From NCBI GenBank assembly GCA_022826755.1, contig JAJDUG010000073.1, positions 1 to 64,000 of the forward strand: a stretch of 64,000 bases of DNA, given 5' to 3'. Both the position numbers and the translations under genes were made by a program. Every line of letters starts with the position of its first letter. Position 1 is the first letter of the stretch. Under the pieces are notes generated by a model that made no database searches, was not told the origin of the DNA, and worked only from the letters and a program-made list of their open reading frames with translations. The stretch is from Acidobacteriota bacterium (GTDB taxonomy: Bacteria; Acidobacteriota; Terriglobia; Versatilivoradales; Versatilivoraceae). Of this stretch, positions 8,651 through 17,747 are shown piece after piece.

Positions 8651-10389
8651 TGCTCACCAAGCTCACTATCCGCAACTTCAAGCGTTTTGGCGCGGAGGTG
8701 GAGATCGAACTCGGGAACCCCGTGATCTTCATCGGCCCCAACAACTCGGGCAAAACCTCGGCCATGCAGGCGCTGGCCCTTTGGGATATCGGACTCAAGC
8801 GCTGGAACGAGAAACGGTTGGGGAAGAGTACGCCGGAGAAGCGTCCCGGAGTCACCGTCAACCGCCGCGATCTGATTGCCGTTCCCGCCCCGGATGCCAA
8901 TCTGCTGTGGCATGACCTGCACGTCCGGGACATGCGCAGGATCGAGGGTCGGCAGCAAACCAGCAACGTGCGAATCGATATCGTCGTTGAGGGCGTGACC
9001 AGGGACAGATCCTGGACCTGCGGCCTGGAGTTCGACTATGCCAATGACGAGTCGTTCTATTGCCGGCCCTTGAGACGTGCTGAGGGGAAAAACCCCAATC
9101 GCATGCCGGTTCCCGAGGAAGCTGGAACAGTTCAGATTGCCTTCCTTCCCCCAATGTCCGGGCTCGCCGCCACGGAGACCCGGCTCGATCAGGGAGCGGT
9201 CAATGTGCGAATCGGGGAAGGACGGACCGCCGATGTTCTACGCAATCTCTGCTACAAAGTTCACGAAGAAGAACCTGAGTTGTGGAGGGAACTTGTAGCC
9301 CATATCCAGCGTCTTTTCGGTTCTGAGCTTGCTCCTCCGCGGTATGTTGCAGAGCGCGGCGAGATACTGATGACCTATCAGGAAAACAGGGTCCAACTGG
9401 AACTCTCTTCCTCGGGCCGAGGACTGCAGCAAACGCTGCTCCTTCTTGCCTATTTGTATGCGAACCCCGGGGCAGTCCTTCTGCTGGATGAACCCGACGC
9501 CCACCTGGAGATTCTTCGCCAACGCCAAATCTACGGTTTGCTTACTAGCGTCGCAGGAGCCACCGGAAGTCAGATCATTGCCGCCAGCCACTCGGAAGTG
9601 CTATTCACCGAGGCGGCCGGCAAGGATATGGTCGTTGCCTTCGTTGGCCAGCCGCACCGTATCGATGACCAAGGCAGTCAGGTGTCGAAAGCACTCAAGG
9701 AAATTGGATTCGACCAGTACTCCCAAGCCGAGCTAACCGGCTGGGTACTCTACCTCGAGGGTTCCACCGATCTTTCTGTGCTACAAGCCCTTGCGCAACG
9801 GCTCGGTCACGATGAAGCGACCCATGCACTTGAACGACCGTTCGTGTGCTACATCGGCAACGATGCCTCCGCGGTTCGGCGCCACTTCCATGGACTCAAA
9901 GAGGCCATTCCCCATCTCAAAGGCGCGGCGCTCTTTGATCGCTTCCAAGCTGGAACTCCCGATGTCGCTCCGGTCAGATGCCTGGTCTGGAAGCGGCGGG
10001 AGATCGAGAACTATCTGTGCTCCCAGACAACTCTTGAAGCCTATGCTCAGGCGTCGTCTCCCAACCGTTGGGGCCCGTTGTTTACGGCGGCTGAAGCCGA
10101 AAGGCTAGTCCAAGCAATGCGAGAAGCCATCGTGGACATCGAGGGGGCATTGAAAGCACTTGGCAAAGAATCTCCCTGGTCCTCGGAAGTCAAGGCCAGC
10201 GACGATTTCCTCGATCCTCTCTTTCACAGCTACTTCCAAAAACTTGGCCTTCCAAACTTGATGGCGAAGAAAAACTTCTACGAGCTGACCGCACACGTTC
10301 CCGCAGCCGAAATCGATCCCGAGATATCCGAGAAATTGGACGTCATCGCGCAAGTCGCACGAAGCGCGGAGGCCGCCCAGGAGAATTAA
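8650..10389 (+). CDS. OLD-like AAA ATPase with C-terminal Toprim nuclease
   Basis: 579 residues. An ABC/SMC-type ATPase: Walker A GPNNSGKT (29-36), signature SSSGRGLQQ (253-261), Walker B VLLLDEPDAHLE (276-287) and ASHSEV after it. The C-terminal third looks Toprim-like: VLYLEGSTDLSVL gives a candidate metal-binding Glu (E370), ALFDRF a following Asp (430), and RREIENYL (449-456) is the motif commonly found after Toprim in overcoming-lysogenisation-defect proteins and in PARIS AriB. Such proteins sense phage proteins or DNA ends and cleave nucleic acid. No UvrD-like partner follows, so it is not Gabija; a fused AriA-AriB (PARIS-like) arrangement is possible. It closes the defence block; the next gene is housekeeping. 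Confidence 0.85.
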   Translation: MLTKLTIRNFKRFGAEVEIELGNPVIFIGPNNSGKTSAMQALALWDIGLKRWNEKRLGKSTPEKRPGVTVNRRDLIAVPAPDANLLWHDLHVRDMRRIEGRQQTSNVRIDIVVEGVTRDRSWTCGLEFDYANDESFYCRPLRRAEGKNPNRMPVPEEAGTVQIAFLPPMSGLAATETRLDQGAVNVRIGEGRTADVLRNLCYKVHEEEPELWRELVAHIQRLFGSELAPPRYVAERGEILMTYQENRVQLELSSSGRGLQQTLLLLAYLYANPGAVLLLDEPDAHLEILRQRQIYGLLTSVAGATGSQIIAASHSEVLFTEAAGKDMVVAFVGQPHRIDDQGSQVSKALKEIGFDQYSQAELTGWVLYLEGSTDLSVLQALAQRLGHDEATHALERPFVCYIGNDASAVRRHFHGLKEAIPHLKGAALFDRFQAGTPDVAPVRCLVWKRREIENYLCSQTTLEAYAQASSPNRWGPLFTAAEAERLVQAMREAIVDIEGALKALGKESPWSSEVKASDDFLDPLFHSYFQKLGLPNLMAKKNFYELTAHVPAAEIDPEISEKLDVIAQVARSAEAAQEN

Positions 10390-10400
10390 GGAGGACAATC

Positions 10401-11324
10401 ATGAAGATCCTTGTTTCAGGTTCCAGCGGGCTGGTCGGAACTGCCCTGTTGCCGGTGCTGAGATCGGCTGGGCACGAAGTCGTCAGGTTGGTGCGCAGCT
10501 CATCGGCACCATCAGGTCCGGGGGATTCGACGGTGCAATGGAACCCTGAGACCGGAGAACTGGACGGCAGTCGGCTCGAAGGCCTGGATGCGGTCGTGCA
10601 CCTGGCGGGCGAGAACATCGCCGCCCGGCGTTGGACGGCGGCGCAGAAGGCCAGGATCCGTGACAGCCGTGTTCGGGGAACGGCCCTGCTGAGCGACCGA
10701 TTGGCCAAACTCGCCCAGCCTCCGGCCACGCTGGTGGCGGCCTCGGCCATCGGGTTCTACGGGGACCGCGGAGACGAATTGCTCAACGAAGACAGCGCTT
10801 CCGGCAACGACTTTCTGTCGGAGGTCTGCCGCCAATGGGAGGCCGCCTCCCTGCCCGCGGCGGAAAAAGGCATTCGGGTCGTCCGCCTGCGGCTTGGCAT
10901 CGTGCTGTCCCCTCAAGGGGGCGCCCTGGCCAAGATGCTGCTGCCCTTCAGGCTTGGGGCCGGAGGCAAGATCGGCGCCGGTCAACAGCACATGAGCTGG
11001 ATCGCTCTGGATGACGCCGTGGGAGCCATTTGCCACGCTCTGACGGACTCGAATCTCAGCGGCCCCGTCAACGCGGTGGCACCCAACCCCGCTACCAACC
11101 TGCAATTCACCAAGACCCTGGGCAGAGTGCTGTCTCGCCCCACCCTGTTCCCCATGCCTGCCTTTGCAGCTCGCATCGCCTTCGGAGAGATGGCCGAGGC
11201 CCTGCTGCTGGCCGGCACCCGGGTGGAACCCCGACGGCTGGCGGACTCCGGCTACTCCTTCCAATACCCCACCCTGGAAGCCGCCCTGCGCCACCTCCTG
11301 GACAAGCCCGGCCGCGGCGGCTGA
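10401..11324 (+). CDS. NAD(P)-dependent epimerase, YfcH/TIGR01777 family
   Basis: 307 residues, complete. Starts MKILVSGSSGLVGTALLPVL, a Rossmann fold with GSSGLVG nucleotide loop; VVHLAGENIA and SAIGFYGDRG are hallmarks of the YfcH/SDR39U1 subfamily, and the C-terminus (about 250-300) matches the DUF1731 segment. Substrate unknown for the family; often linked to cell-division or envelope functions. GGAGG lies 8 nt before the ATG. It begins 11 bp after the ATPase stop but is probably unrelated to defence. Confidence 0.88.
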   Translation: MKILVSGSSGLVGTALLPVLRSAGHEVVRLVRSSSAPSGPGDSTVQWNPETGELDGSRLEGLDAVVHLAGENIAARRWTAAQKARIRDSRVRGTALLSDRLAKLAQPPATLVAASAIGFYGDRGDELLNEDSASGNDFLSEVCRQWEAASLPAAEKGIRVVRLRLGIVLSPQGGALAKMLLPFRLGAGGKIGAGQQHMSWIALDDAVGAICHALTDSNLSGPVNAVAPNPATNLQFTKTLGRVLSRPTLFPMPAFAARIAFGEMAEALLLAGTRVEPRRLADSGYSFQYPTLEAALRHLLDKPGRGG

Positions 11325-11337
11325 GACGAATCCGGCC

Positions 11338-12534
11338 TCAGGAATCCTGCCGCTTTTTCCATTCCCGAATCCCGTCGCAGAGCGCCTTCAGGGACCGGTC
11401 CAGCAACTCGTGCTGCAGGGCGAAGGTCAGGACCAGGTGGGCCGGGGCCATGTCGTAGAAATAGCCGGGATGCGCCAGGACCCCTGACTGTCTGAGAAGC
11501 TCGATGCAAAGGGCTTCCTCGTCGACCTCCGCCCCTCCCACCTTCAGGGTGAGATAGAATCCGCCCCGCGGCAAGGCGAAGCGCACATCCGGACACTGGG
11601 ACAGCCTGTCGCCGGCGATTTGGCGGCAGCGCAGAAGCCACGGCCGAAGGCCGAACGCGAACGCCTCCCGGCTCTCCAGTATGCCTCTGACCATGTGCTG
11701 GGCGAGGTCGTTGACCGGCAGGAAAGTGTCGGAGATGAGCTCCATCACTTCCAGGGATCTCCGCACCCGGGCTTGACGCCCGCTCAGCAGTATCCACCCC
11801 AGCTTCAGCCCGGGCAGACCCGCCATCTTGGAAAATCCATTGAGGGTGAAAACCAGCGGCGCGGGGGTGGCCGCGGGGCGCGGCAAGGCTTCCCCGCCGT
11901 AGAGAAACTCGCTGAAGACTTCGTCGGCGAGGACCGGCAAGTCGTGCCGGCAGGCGATGGCCGCCAGATCGTGCAGGGGCTGGCTGCCGGCTACCATGCC
12001 AGTGGGATTGTGGGGTGAGATCAGCACCAGAGCGCGGGTTCGGGTGCTGATCTGAGACTCCAGGTGGTCGAGATCGATCTCCCATCCCCGCGATTCCCGC
12101 AGTCGGTAGTACCTCAATTGGAGTCCCGCCAACTCGGCGATGGACTCGAACAGCGGGTAGGACGGGCGGGGGCAGAGGATCTCTTCTCCCGGATTGGCCA
12201 GCAGCTTGAAGCAGTAGAAATAGGAAAGGCTGGTCCCGGGCGTGATGAGGACCTGCTCGGCCGAGGCAGGGATGCCGGCCGGCCGGTAGAATTCGGCAAT
12301 GGCTTCCCGGGCGGATCGAAGTCCCAAGGGGTCGGGACGATAGATTCGAGTCCGGCCGGCGGCGTCTGCCAGGATGGACTGCAACCGCTCTTGGGGAAAG
12401 ACCCAACCCTGTTCCGCCAGGTTGGCGGATATGAGATCACGGATGGGCCGACCGGAGGAGGAGGCCTTCTCGTATTCCCTGTAGAGGCGATTGCGTTTCG
12501 CCGGCAAACGGTCGGCCAGCTTGGAGAACCGCAT
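11338..12534 (-). CDS. Class I/II PLP-dependent aminotransferase
   Basis: 398 residues from the ATG at 12534 (MRFSKLADRLPAKRN); upstream in-frame sequence is low-complexity and not family-like. Fold-type I features: LITPGTSLSYFYCFK, SPHNPTGMV, LADEVFSEFLYGG, and the PLP lysine in FTLNGFSKMAGLPGLKLGW. Closest in style to aspartate/alanine or methionine-type aminotransferases; the amino donor cannot be named from sequence. Converges with the epimerase gene, 13 bp between stops. Confidence 0.88.
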   Translation of the reverse strand: MRFSKLADRLPAKRNRLYREYEKASSSGRPIRDLISANLAEQGWVFPQERLQSILADAAGRTRIYRPDPLGLRSAREAIAEFYRPAGIPASAEQVLITPGTSLSYFYCFKLLANPGEEILCPRPSYPLFESIAELAGLQLRYYRLRESRGWEIDLDHLESQISTRTRALVLISPHNPTGMVAGSQPLHDLAAIACRHDLPVLADEVFSEFLYGGEALPRPAATPAPLVFTLNGFSKMAGLPGLKLGWILLSGRQARVRRSLEVMELISDTFLPVNDLAQHMVRGILESREAFAFGLRPWLLRCRQIAGDRLSQCPDVRFALPRGGFYLTLKVGGAEVDEEALCIELLRQSGVLAHPGYFYDMAPAHLVLTFALQHELLDRSLKALCDGIREWKKRQDS

Positions 12535-12731
12535 GGGCAGGATCGGCGGGAGAGCCCGGGGGCACGGGCGCGGCCGCTGTAGCGGGACTCCGCGCAACCT
12601 CTTGGGCCCATTCCCCATGCCCCCGGCAGCGACGCTACGGCCCGCAGGCGGAATTTCCGGCCGAGGCCGGCCAAGCGGTCCGCAATCCGGGGACAGGCCC
12701 GTCCGCAAGCACTGGCGCAACCCCGAGCGGA

Positions 12732-13256
12732 CTACCGGGGATTCAGCTCCTTGAGCTTGGAAACCACGTCCTCAGCGGCCGTGGACGCCTTGACCTGGCG
12801 ATCCACGTAAAGGATCTTCCCGTCCTTCCCGATGTAGAAGGTCCACCGCTCCGGCAGGCTTCGGCTCTCGTGGACGACGCCGTAGGCCCGAGCCGTCGCT
12901 TTTCCGGGATCGCTCAATATGGGATAGTCCGCCTTGAGAGATTCGGCGAATCGGCGGTTTTCGTCAGCGGTGTCGCAGCTCGCGGTGAAGTAGGCAACGT
13001 TCAAGGCTCGCAAGGCTTGGCCGTTCTCACGGAACGACCGGCACTCCGCCGTTCAGCCTCCTGTAAATGCCTTGGGAAACCAGGCCAGCACCACCACCTG
13101 CTTGCCCTTGAACTGCTTCAGGTCGTAGGTCTTCCCGTCCGAACCCGGAAGCGAGAATTCGGGCGCCACGTCTCCGGGCTTCAGGTCGGCTGCCAGAGAC
13201 TGACCCCAGGCGAGAACCAACACGAATGCCAGCACCATGGAGATCTTCATCAACAT
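12732..13256 (-). CDS. Exported selenocysteine-containing peroxiredoxin (UGA at codon 68)
   Basis: 174 residues if TGA at 13055-13053 is read as selenocysteine. The upstream half is MLMKISMVLAFVLVLAWGQS, a signal peptide, then LKPGDVAPEFSLPGSDGKTY and VVVLAWFPKAFTGG; the downstream half is TAECRSFRENGQALRALN, VAYFTASCDTADENRRFAES, and a thioredoxin-fold C-terminus. Joined, the site reads GG-U-TAEC, exactly where AhpC/TSA/BCP peroxiredoxins have FT-x-GCTAEC with the peroxidatic Cys; a second Cys lies four residues on (72). Start ATG 13256 has GGAG 8 nt upstream. A SECIS-type hairpin lies at 13019-13039. The enzyme would reduce peroxides outside the cytoplasm. A rhodanese gene lies 138 bp upstream. 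The only alternative is a TGC-to-TGA sequencing or nonsense change, made unlikely by the hairpin. Confidence 0.9.
13019..13039 (-). promoter_or_regulatory. Bacterial SECIS element for UGA decoding
   Basis: On the minus (mRNA) strand, 13 nt after the UGA, GGUCGUUC pairs fully with GAACGGCC (seven Watson-Crick pairs and one G-U) around loop CGUGA. The loop starts 22 nt after the UGA and has G at its second position. As I know bacterial SECIS elements, they need a short apical loop with an early G about 16-37 nt from the UGA, so this fits. The stem is made from codons for RSFRENGQ, so coding is kept. Confidence 0.85.
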
Positions 13257-13393
13257 TGGAGTCTCTCCTTTTTTGACGGCTTGGGACTTTCCATCAAGAC
13301 CCGACGGGGCTTGAGGCGAAACCGGACTGCCTTCAGGATCTTCATGACGCATCAGGGGCCCTACCGCATCCGGCCATCCTGCAGCAACCGGGT

Positions 13394-13765
13394 CTACGTC
13401 CCGGTGACCGGATTTCCCGACGCCACCCACTCCTTGTAACCTCCCGCCAGGGAGAACACGTTTTGGTAACCCATTCGCTGCAAGGCCTCGGCCGACAGCG
13501 CCGATCGGTAGCCCCCGCCGCAATAGAGAATAATCTCGTCGTCAGGGTCAGGCACCAGCTCTTGGATGTCCCTTTCGATAATCCCCTTCCCCAAGTGGAC
13601 GGCATCCTCCGCATGGCCTCGGGCCCACTCGTGGTCTTCGCGGATATCGATGAAGTGGAGGGATTGCCCGCTCTTGAGCCTTTCACGCGCCGTAGCCACC
13701 GAAACCTCTCGAATCCGGGACTTGGCATCGTTGACGATCCGCAAGAATGCCTCCGAGTGCTGCAT
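13394..13765 (-). CDS. Single-domain rhodanese sulfurtransferase
   Basis: 123 residues. The active-site loop is YCGGGYRSALSAE with the sulfur-carrying Cys near 82; FIDIREDHEWARGH and VFSLAGGYKEW are the usual flanking rhodanese motifs. It moves sulfane sulfur to an acceptor such as thiols or cyanide. GAGGAG lies 9 nt before the ATG. It lies upstream of and in line with the selenoperoxiredoxin (138 bp gap) and downstream of ttcA, another sulfur-handling gene. No signal peptide, so cytoplasmic. Confidence 0.88.
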   Translation of the reverse strand: MQHSEAFLRIVNDAKSRIREVSVATARERLKSGQSLHFIDIREDHEWARGHAEDAVHLGKGIIERDIQELVPDPDDEIILYCGGGYRSALSAEALQRMGYQNVFSLAGGYKEWVASGNPVTGT

Positions 13766-13842
13766 TGGCTTACTCCTCGACCTTAACCCGCCTGTCTCAC
13801 CGGGTTGCTTGAACCCGGGTCCGTCTCACCGGGACCCTGCCG

Positions 13843-14721
13843 CTACACTGCTTCCAACTCCACTTCCACCGAACCGGAAGGCCCGCCCAGGCGTTGAAAA
13901 TCAAACAGCTCGGCGTCCATCAGGTGGGAGGGGATCACATGCTTGAGGGCGGCCAGCATGGAGTCCCCGACTCCCGGATTCTCGGCCTGCAGCCGGGCGA
14001 TCAACTCCTTGACCTCCTGGCGCTTGAGATCGGGCTGAGAACCGCAAAGGTCACAGGGAATGATGGGATAGCCCATGAGAGAGGCGAAGCGGGCCACATC
14101 GACCTCGCGACAATAGGCCAGCGGCCTGATAACGGTGTTGCGTCCATCGTCGCTTCTCAAAATGGGAGGCATGGACTTCAACACTCCTCCGTAAAAGAGG
14201 TTCAGAAGCAGTGTCTCCACCATGTCGTCGGCGTGGTGACCCAAAGCGATCTTGTTGCACTCCATCTCGACGGCGGCATTGTAGAGGATCCCTCGACGCA
14301 GACGTGAACAGAGCGAACAGGTGGTGCCGCCCTCCGCAATGTGGGACCGGACGATGGAATAGGTGTCCTTGGCCAGTATGCGGTACTCCTGTCCCAGGCG
14401 TTGCAGATACTCCGGCAGCACCTCGGCGGGAAACCCCGGCTGCCTCTGGTCCAGATTGACGGCCACCATTGAAAATGAGACCGGAGCCCGTTTCCGCAGG
14501 TCTCTCAGCAGTGTCAACAGGACGTGGCTGTCCTTGCCTCCGCTCAGGCAGACCATGATCCGATCGCCCTCCGAGATCATGGAAAAATCGGCGATCGCCT
14601 GGCCCACCTTTCTCAGAAGCCGCCGTCTCAGCCGAGGCAGATCCCCGCCGGAGGGTCCGGAAGCACGCGGCCGGGCCGCCTCCGCCGTCCTCTGCTCAGG
14701 TAGCGTGTCATAGAGTCTCAA
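13843..14721 (-). CDS. ttcA: tRNA 2-thiocytidine synthetase TtcA-like PP-loop protein
   Basis: 292 residues from TTG. The PP-loop is [13 protein letters not shown]; Cys pair CSLC and a third site in IPCDLCGSQ are the TtcA iron-sulfur ligands; [19 protein letters not shown] is the family signature. It thiolates C32 of some tRNAs. Its TTG start lies 14 bp inside the 3' end of mqnC, so the two are co-translated. N-terminal 30 residues are basic and low-similarity, so the start could be slightly further in. Confidence 0.88.
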   Translation of the reverse strand: MRLYDTLPEQRTAEAARPRASGPSGGDLPRLRRRLLRKVGQAIADFSMISEGDRIMVCLSGGKDSHVLLTLLRDLRKRAPVSFSMVAVNLDQRQPGFPAEVLPEYLQRLGQEYRILAKDTYSIVRSHIAEGGTTCSLCSRLRRGILYNAAVEMECNKIALGHHADDMVETLLLNLFYGGVLKSMPPILRSDDGRNTVIRPLAYCREVDVARFASLMGYPIIPCDLCGSQPDLKRQEVKELIARLQAENPGVGDSMLAALKHVIPSHLMDAELFDFQRLGGPSGSVEVELEAV

Positions 14722-15805
14722 CCGTTTCCTCCAAGCGCACGTAGTCCGCCCTTCGCTTTACCGGCTGGAAGCCCTCGGCCAGGATGGCCTCGCGCAAGAT
14801 CTCTTCCGTAGCCCGGTGATGAGCGCCCGCCGGAGTGATCACGTTTTCCTCGATCATGATGCTGCCCATGTCGTTGGCGCCATGGTGAAGCCCCTGCCTT
14901 CCCACCTCAACGCCCTGGGTCAACCAGGAGACCTGGATATTGGGGACGTTGGGCAGACACATTCTGGCCAGTGACAACCAGCGCAGGTACTCCTCGCTCG
15001 ACTCCCGATCGGGGACCTTGCGGCTGATCTTGGTGTTGTCCGGTTGCAGCGTCCAGGGGATGAAGGCCACGAAGCCCCCCGTCCGCTGCTGCAGTTGGTA
15101 GACGCGCTCCAGGTGCTCGATTCGGTGCTCCACGGTTTCCCCCATCCCGAACATCATGGTGGCCGTGCTCGGCAATCCCAACCCGTGGGCGACCTCCATC
15201 ACCTCCAGCCACTCGGCCGTGTTGCACTTGTTGGTGTTCTTCTTCCTGACCTCATCCACCAGGATTTCGGCCCCGCCTCCCGGAATCGAGTCCAGTCCCG
15301 CGGCCTTCAGCCTGAGCAGCACTTCCCGGGTGTCCATGTGGAAGATCCGGGTAAAGGCACGGATTTCCGGCGGAGAGAAGCAGTGGAGGTGGATCCGGTA
15401 CCGCCGCTTCAGCTCGCTCAGGAGCCGCTCGTACCACTCCAGCGGAAGATCCGGATGGAGCCCGCCCTGCATGAGAATGCCGCTGCCGCCAAGCTCCAGG
15501 GTCTCCTCGACTTTTTCAAAGATTTGCCGGTGGCTCAGCACGTAACCTTCGCTGGAGCCGGGCGGCCGATAGAAGGCGCAAAAGGTGCAGACGGCCGAGC
15601 AGATGTTGCTGTAGTTGATGTTGCGGTCCACCACGTAGGTGACCACGCTGTCGGAATGCAGCCGTCGCCGCGCGCGGTCCGCCGCCTGCTGCAACTGTTC
15701 GAGGGAAGCCCGCCTGGCCAATAGGGCATAATCCGCCGGACTCATCCGTTCTTCCTCGGCCCGGCTGAGGCTCTCCTGCACGTCCATGGCCGCAAACTCT
15801 TCCAC
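14708..15805 (-). CDS. mqnC: Cyclic dehypoxanthinyl futalosine synthase (radical SAM)
   Basis: 365 residues from GTG. Radical SAM Cys motif [12 protein letters not shown] (CxxxCxxC), then [33 protein letters not shown] and the MqnC-typical [11 protein letters not shown] and [14 protein letters not shown]. It closes the spiro-ring of dehypoxanthine futalosine in the alternative menaquinone pathway. No other mqn gene is in the window, but a polyprenyl diphosphate synthase at 21504-22478 may supply the side chain. Starts 8 bp after the M28 peptidase stop and overlaps ttcA. Confidence 0.93.
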   Translation of the reverse strand: MEEFAAMDVQESLSRAEEERMSPADYALLARRASLEQLQQAADRARRRLHSDSVVTYVVDRNINYSNICSAVCTFCAFYRPPGSSEGYVLSHRQIFEKVEETLELGGSGILMQGGLHPDLPLEWYERLLSELKRRYRIHLHCFSPPEIRAFTRIFHMDTREVLLRLKAAGLDSIPGGGAEILVDEVRKKNTNKCNTAEWLEVMEVAHGLGLPSTATMMFGMGETVEHRIEHLERVYQLQQRTGGFVAFIPWTLQPDNTKISRKVPDRESSEEYLRWLSLARMCLPNVPNIQVSWLTQGVEVGRQGLHHGANDMGSIMIEENVITPAGAHHRATEEILREAILAEGFQPVKRRADYVRLEETVETL

Positions 15806-15813
15806 TTGCGCAG

Positions 15814-17673
15814 CTACCGCCCTTCCAGAGTGGCCGTGACTTGCAGGTCCCCGCCGTCACGCACCACTGTAATCTCCACCTCGTCCCCCGGTCGATGTTC
15901 CTGCAGGAGATGGGTCAGATCGTATATGTTGGTGATCTTTTTCCCCGACCAACCCACGATGAGATCGCCGGATTGCAATCCGCACTTGGCCGCCGGACTT
16001 CCCTCTCTTACCCCGCTAAGCCGGACCCCCTCGACCTCCTCGCCATAGTCGGGAATGATCCCCAGCGTCACTCTGAACCCGGTTCTGCCCGATTCCCGGG
16101 GCTCGCCGGCGGTCTTCCGGAAGGCAGGCCGCTGGTCCATTCCGCAGATGGAGCTGGCTGTCTGAAAGATGAACTCCACCACCCGGGCGGTCGCGACCGC
16201 CTCGATTTTATCATAGTCATCACTGGGCTTATGGTAGTCCCCGTGGACCCCGGTGAAGAAAAAGAGCACCGGAATATCCCGGCCGTAAAAGGAGGAGTGA
16301 TCACTGGGTCCGAACCCTCCGTCACGAAATTTGAGATCCAGGTCCGCATCCCTGTTCAGTTGATTCAGCAGGTCCCTCCAGCCCGGCGAGGTTCCCGTAC
16401 CGCCGACGATCAATCGGCGGTCTTGCATGCGTCCGATCATGTCCATATTGATCATGGCAACCGTCTTTTCCAGGGGAATCGCCGGATGGTTGACATAGTG
16501 GCGGGAACCCAGCAGCCCCTGCTCCTCGGCGCTGAAGGCCAGGAAAAGGACGCTGCGCCGCAGTCGATCCTTCCGGGAAGCCAGCGCCCCGGCCAGTTCC
16601 AGCACCCCGGCCGTCCCCGAAGCGTTGTCGTCGGCGCCGTTGTGGACCTCGCTCCCCGCCTTGGCCGCCAGCGAACTTACTTCGCCCAATCCCAGATGGT
16701 CGAAGTGGGCGCCGATCACCAGGACCTCCTCTGCCAGGTCTCCGCTGCCCTTCAGCAACCCCGCCACGTTGCGGGCCGAACGGGTTTCCTTGACCAGGTC
16801 CGAGCGGAACTTCAAATGGATACCCGGCATGTCGGCGGCACTGCCCTTGTGGCTGCGGGCATGCCCTTCCAGGGTGTCCAGGTTCAATCCGGCGCCGGCC
16901 AGGATCTTACGGGCGGAGGGACGGCTGATGGCCAGGGCGGCAATGCCCGAATCGGCGAAAGAGCGGTCGAATCTCAGCTTGGAGAGGGTGCTCTTGGAAA
17001 AATCTTCCGAGTCGTCCACGAAGACGATGCCCTTGGCGCCTCGGTCGCGAGCGGCTTGGGCCTTGTAGCGCAGGGCATGGTAGCGTCCGAATTGCCCGTG
17101 GGGATCGTCTCCCTCGGGGCCATAGCGCAACACGAAGACGAATTTCCCCTTCACATCCGTTTTCCGATAATCGTCGTACTGGAGCGACGGCGCCGAAATG
17201 CCGTACCCCACAAACCGGGCCGCGCCCTCGAACTCCCCGCTCAGCGAGAAGGAAACCGGTGTGAAGTCGCTGCCCGGCTCCAGCACTCTCCTTCCACCCG
17301 CCTGGCTTGAGGAGCCACCCGTTCCCCATGCCACCTCCAGGGAATTCGCGGAGCCCAACCGCACCCCGGAAACGAAGGAGAATTCCTGAAAGTAGCTCCC
17401 CTCATCACCCAGCGGCAACAGCTTGCGCCGGGCGAACTGATCTGCAATGTAGCGGGCCGCCTTCTCCGCGCCCGGGCTTCCGGCAAGCCGCCCCTCCAGC
17501 TCGTCGGAGGCCAGGTATCGGATGTGCGGCATCAGTCTTTCGGAGGTAATGACGCCGGCGGCTGTTGCCGGAATGGAGGAACGGAAATGCCAGTTGCCGA
17601 TCGGCACGAGAACGGCAGGTACCAGCAGAATGGCCCACACAATCCAGTTTTTGCGGTTGAATGAAATGGTCAT
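15814..17673 (-). CDS. Secreted M28-family aminopeptidase with PA and PDZ domains
   Basis: 619 residues. An N-terminal membrane/signal segment ([17 protein letters not shown]) is followed by a PA-like insert (about 130-270) and an M28 zinc peptidase domain: [41 protein letters not shown] and [20 protein letters not shown] give the zinc ligands and catalytic Glu. The last ~90 residues form a PDZ domain ([28 protein letters not shown]). It should trim peptides outside the cytoplasm. Sits between apbE and mqnC on the same strand. Confidence 0.9.
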   Translation of the reverse strand: MTISFNRKNWIVWAILLVPAVLVPIGNWHFRSSIPATAAGVITSERLMPHIRYLASDELEGRLAGSPGAEKAARYIADQFARRKLLPLGDEGSYFQEFSFVSGVRLGSANSLEVAWGTGGSSSQAGGRRVLEPGSDFTPVSFSLSGEFEGAARFVGYGISAPSLQYDDYRKTDVKGKFVFVLRYGPEGDDPHGQFGRYHALRYKAQAARDRGAKGIVFVDDSEDFSKSTLSKLRFDRSFADSGIAALAISRPSARKILAGAGLNLDTLEGHARSHKGSAADMPGIHLKFRSDLVKETRSARNVAGLLKGSGDLAEEVLVIGAHFDHLGLGEVSSLAAKAGSEVHNGADDNASGTAGVLELAGALASRKDRLRRSVLFLAFSAEEQGLLGSRHYVNHPAIPLEKTVAMINMDMIGRMQDRRLIVGGTGTSPGWRDLLNQLNRDADLDLKFRDGGFGPSDHSSFYGRDIPVLFFFTGVHGDYHKPSDDYDKIEAVATARVVEFIFQTASSICGMDQRPAFRKTAGEPRESGRTGFRVTLGIIPDYGEEVEGVRLSGVREGSPAAKCGLQSGDLIVGWSGKKITNIYDLTHLLQEHRPGDEVEITVVRDGGDLQVTATLEGR

Positions 17674-17747
17674 CGTCGTTTCCTGAGACCCATCTCGCCG
17701 CCATTGACGGCAGCCACGGAGTACTCCGAGCCGGCCTCAATCCGAAT

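Noticed and set aside
8650-10389. Gabija system
   Set aside because: No UvrD-like helicase (GajB) follows; the next gene is a YfcH-type epimerase.
12732-13256. Peroxiredoxin as a simple pseudogene
   Set aside because: Both halves are in the same phase, the TGA is exactly at the catalytic Cys, and a SECIS-like hairpin is present; random nonsense mutation would not produce all three.
13257-13523. Upstream extension of the peroxiredoxin frame
   Set aside because: Overlaps the rhodanese 3' end and lacks family features; the ATG at 13256 has the ribosome site and signal peptide.
15841-17310. 489-codon plus-strand frame
   Set aside because: Antisense to the M28 peptidase.
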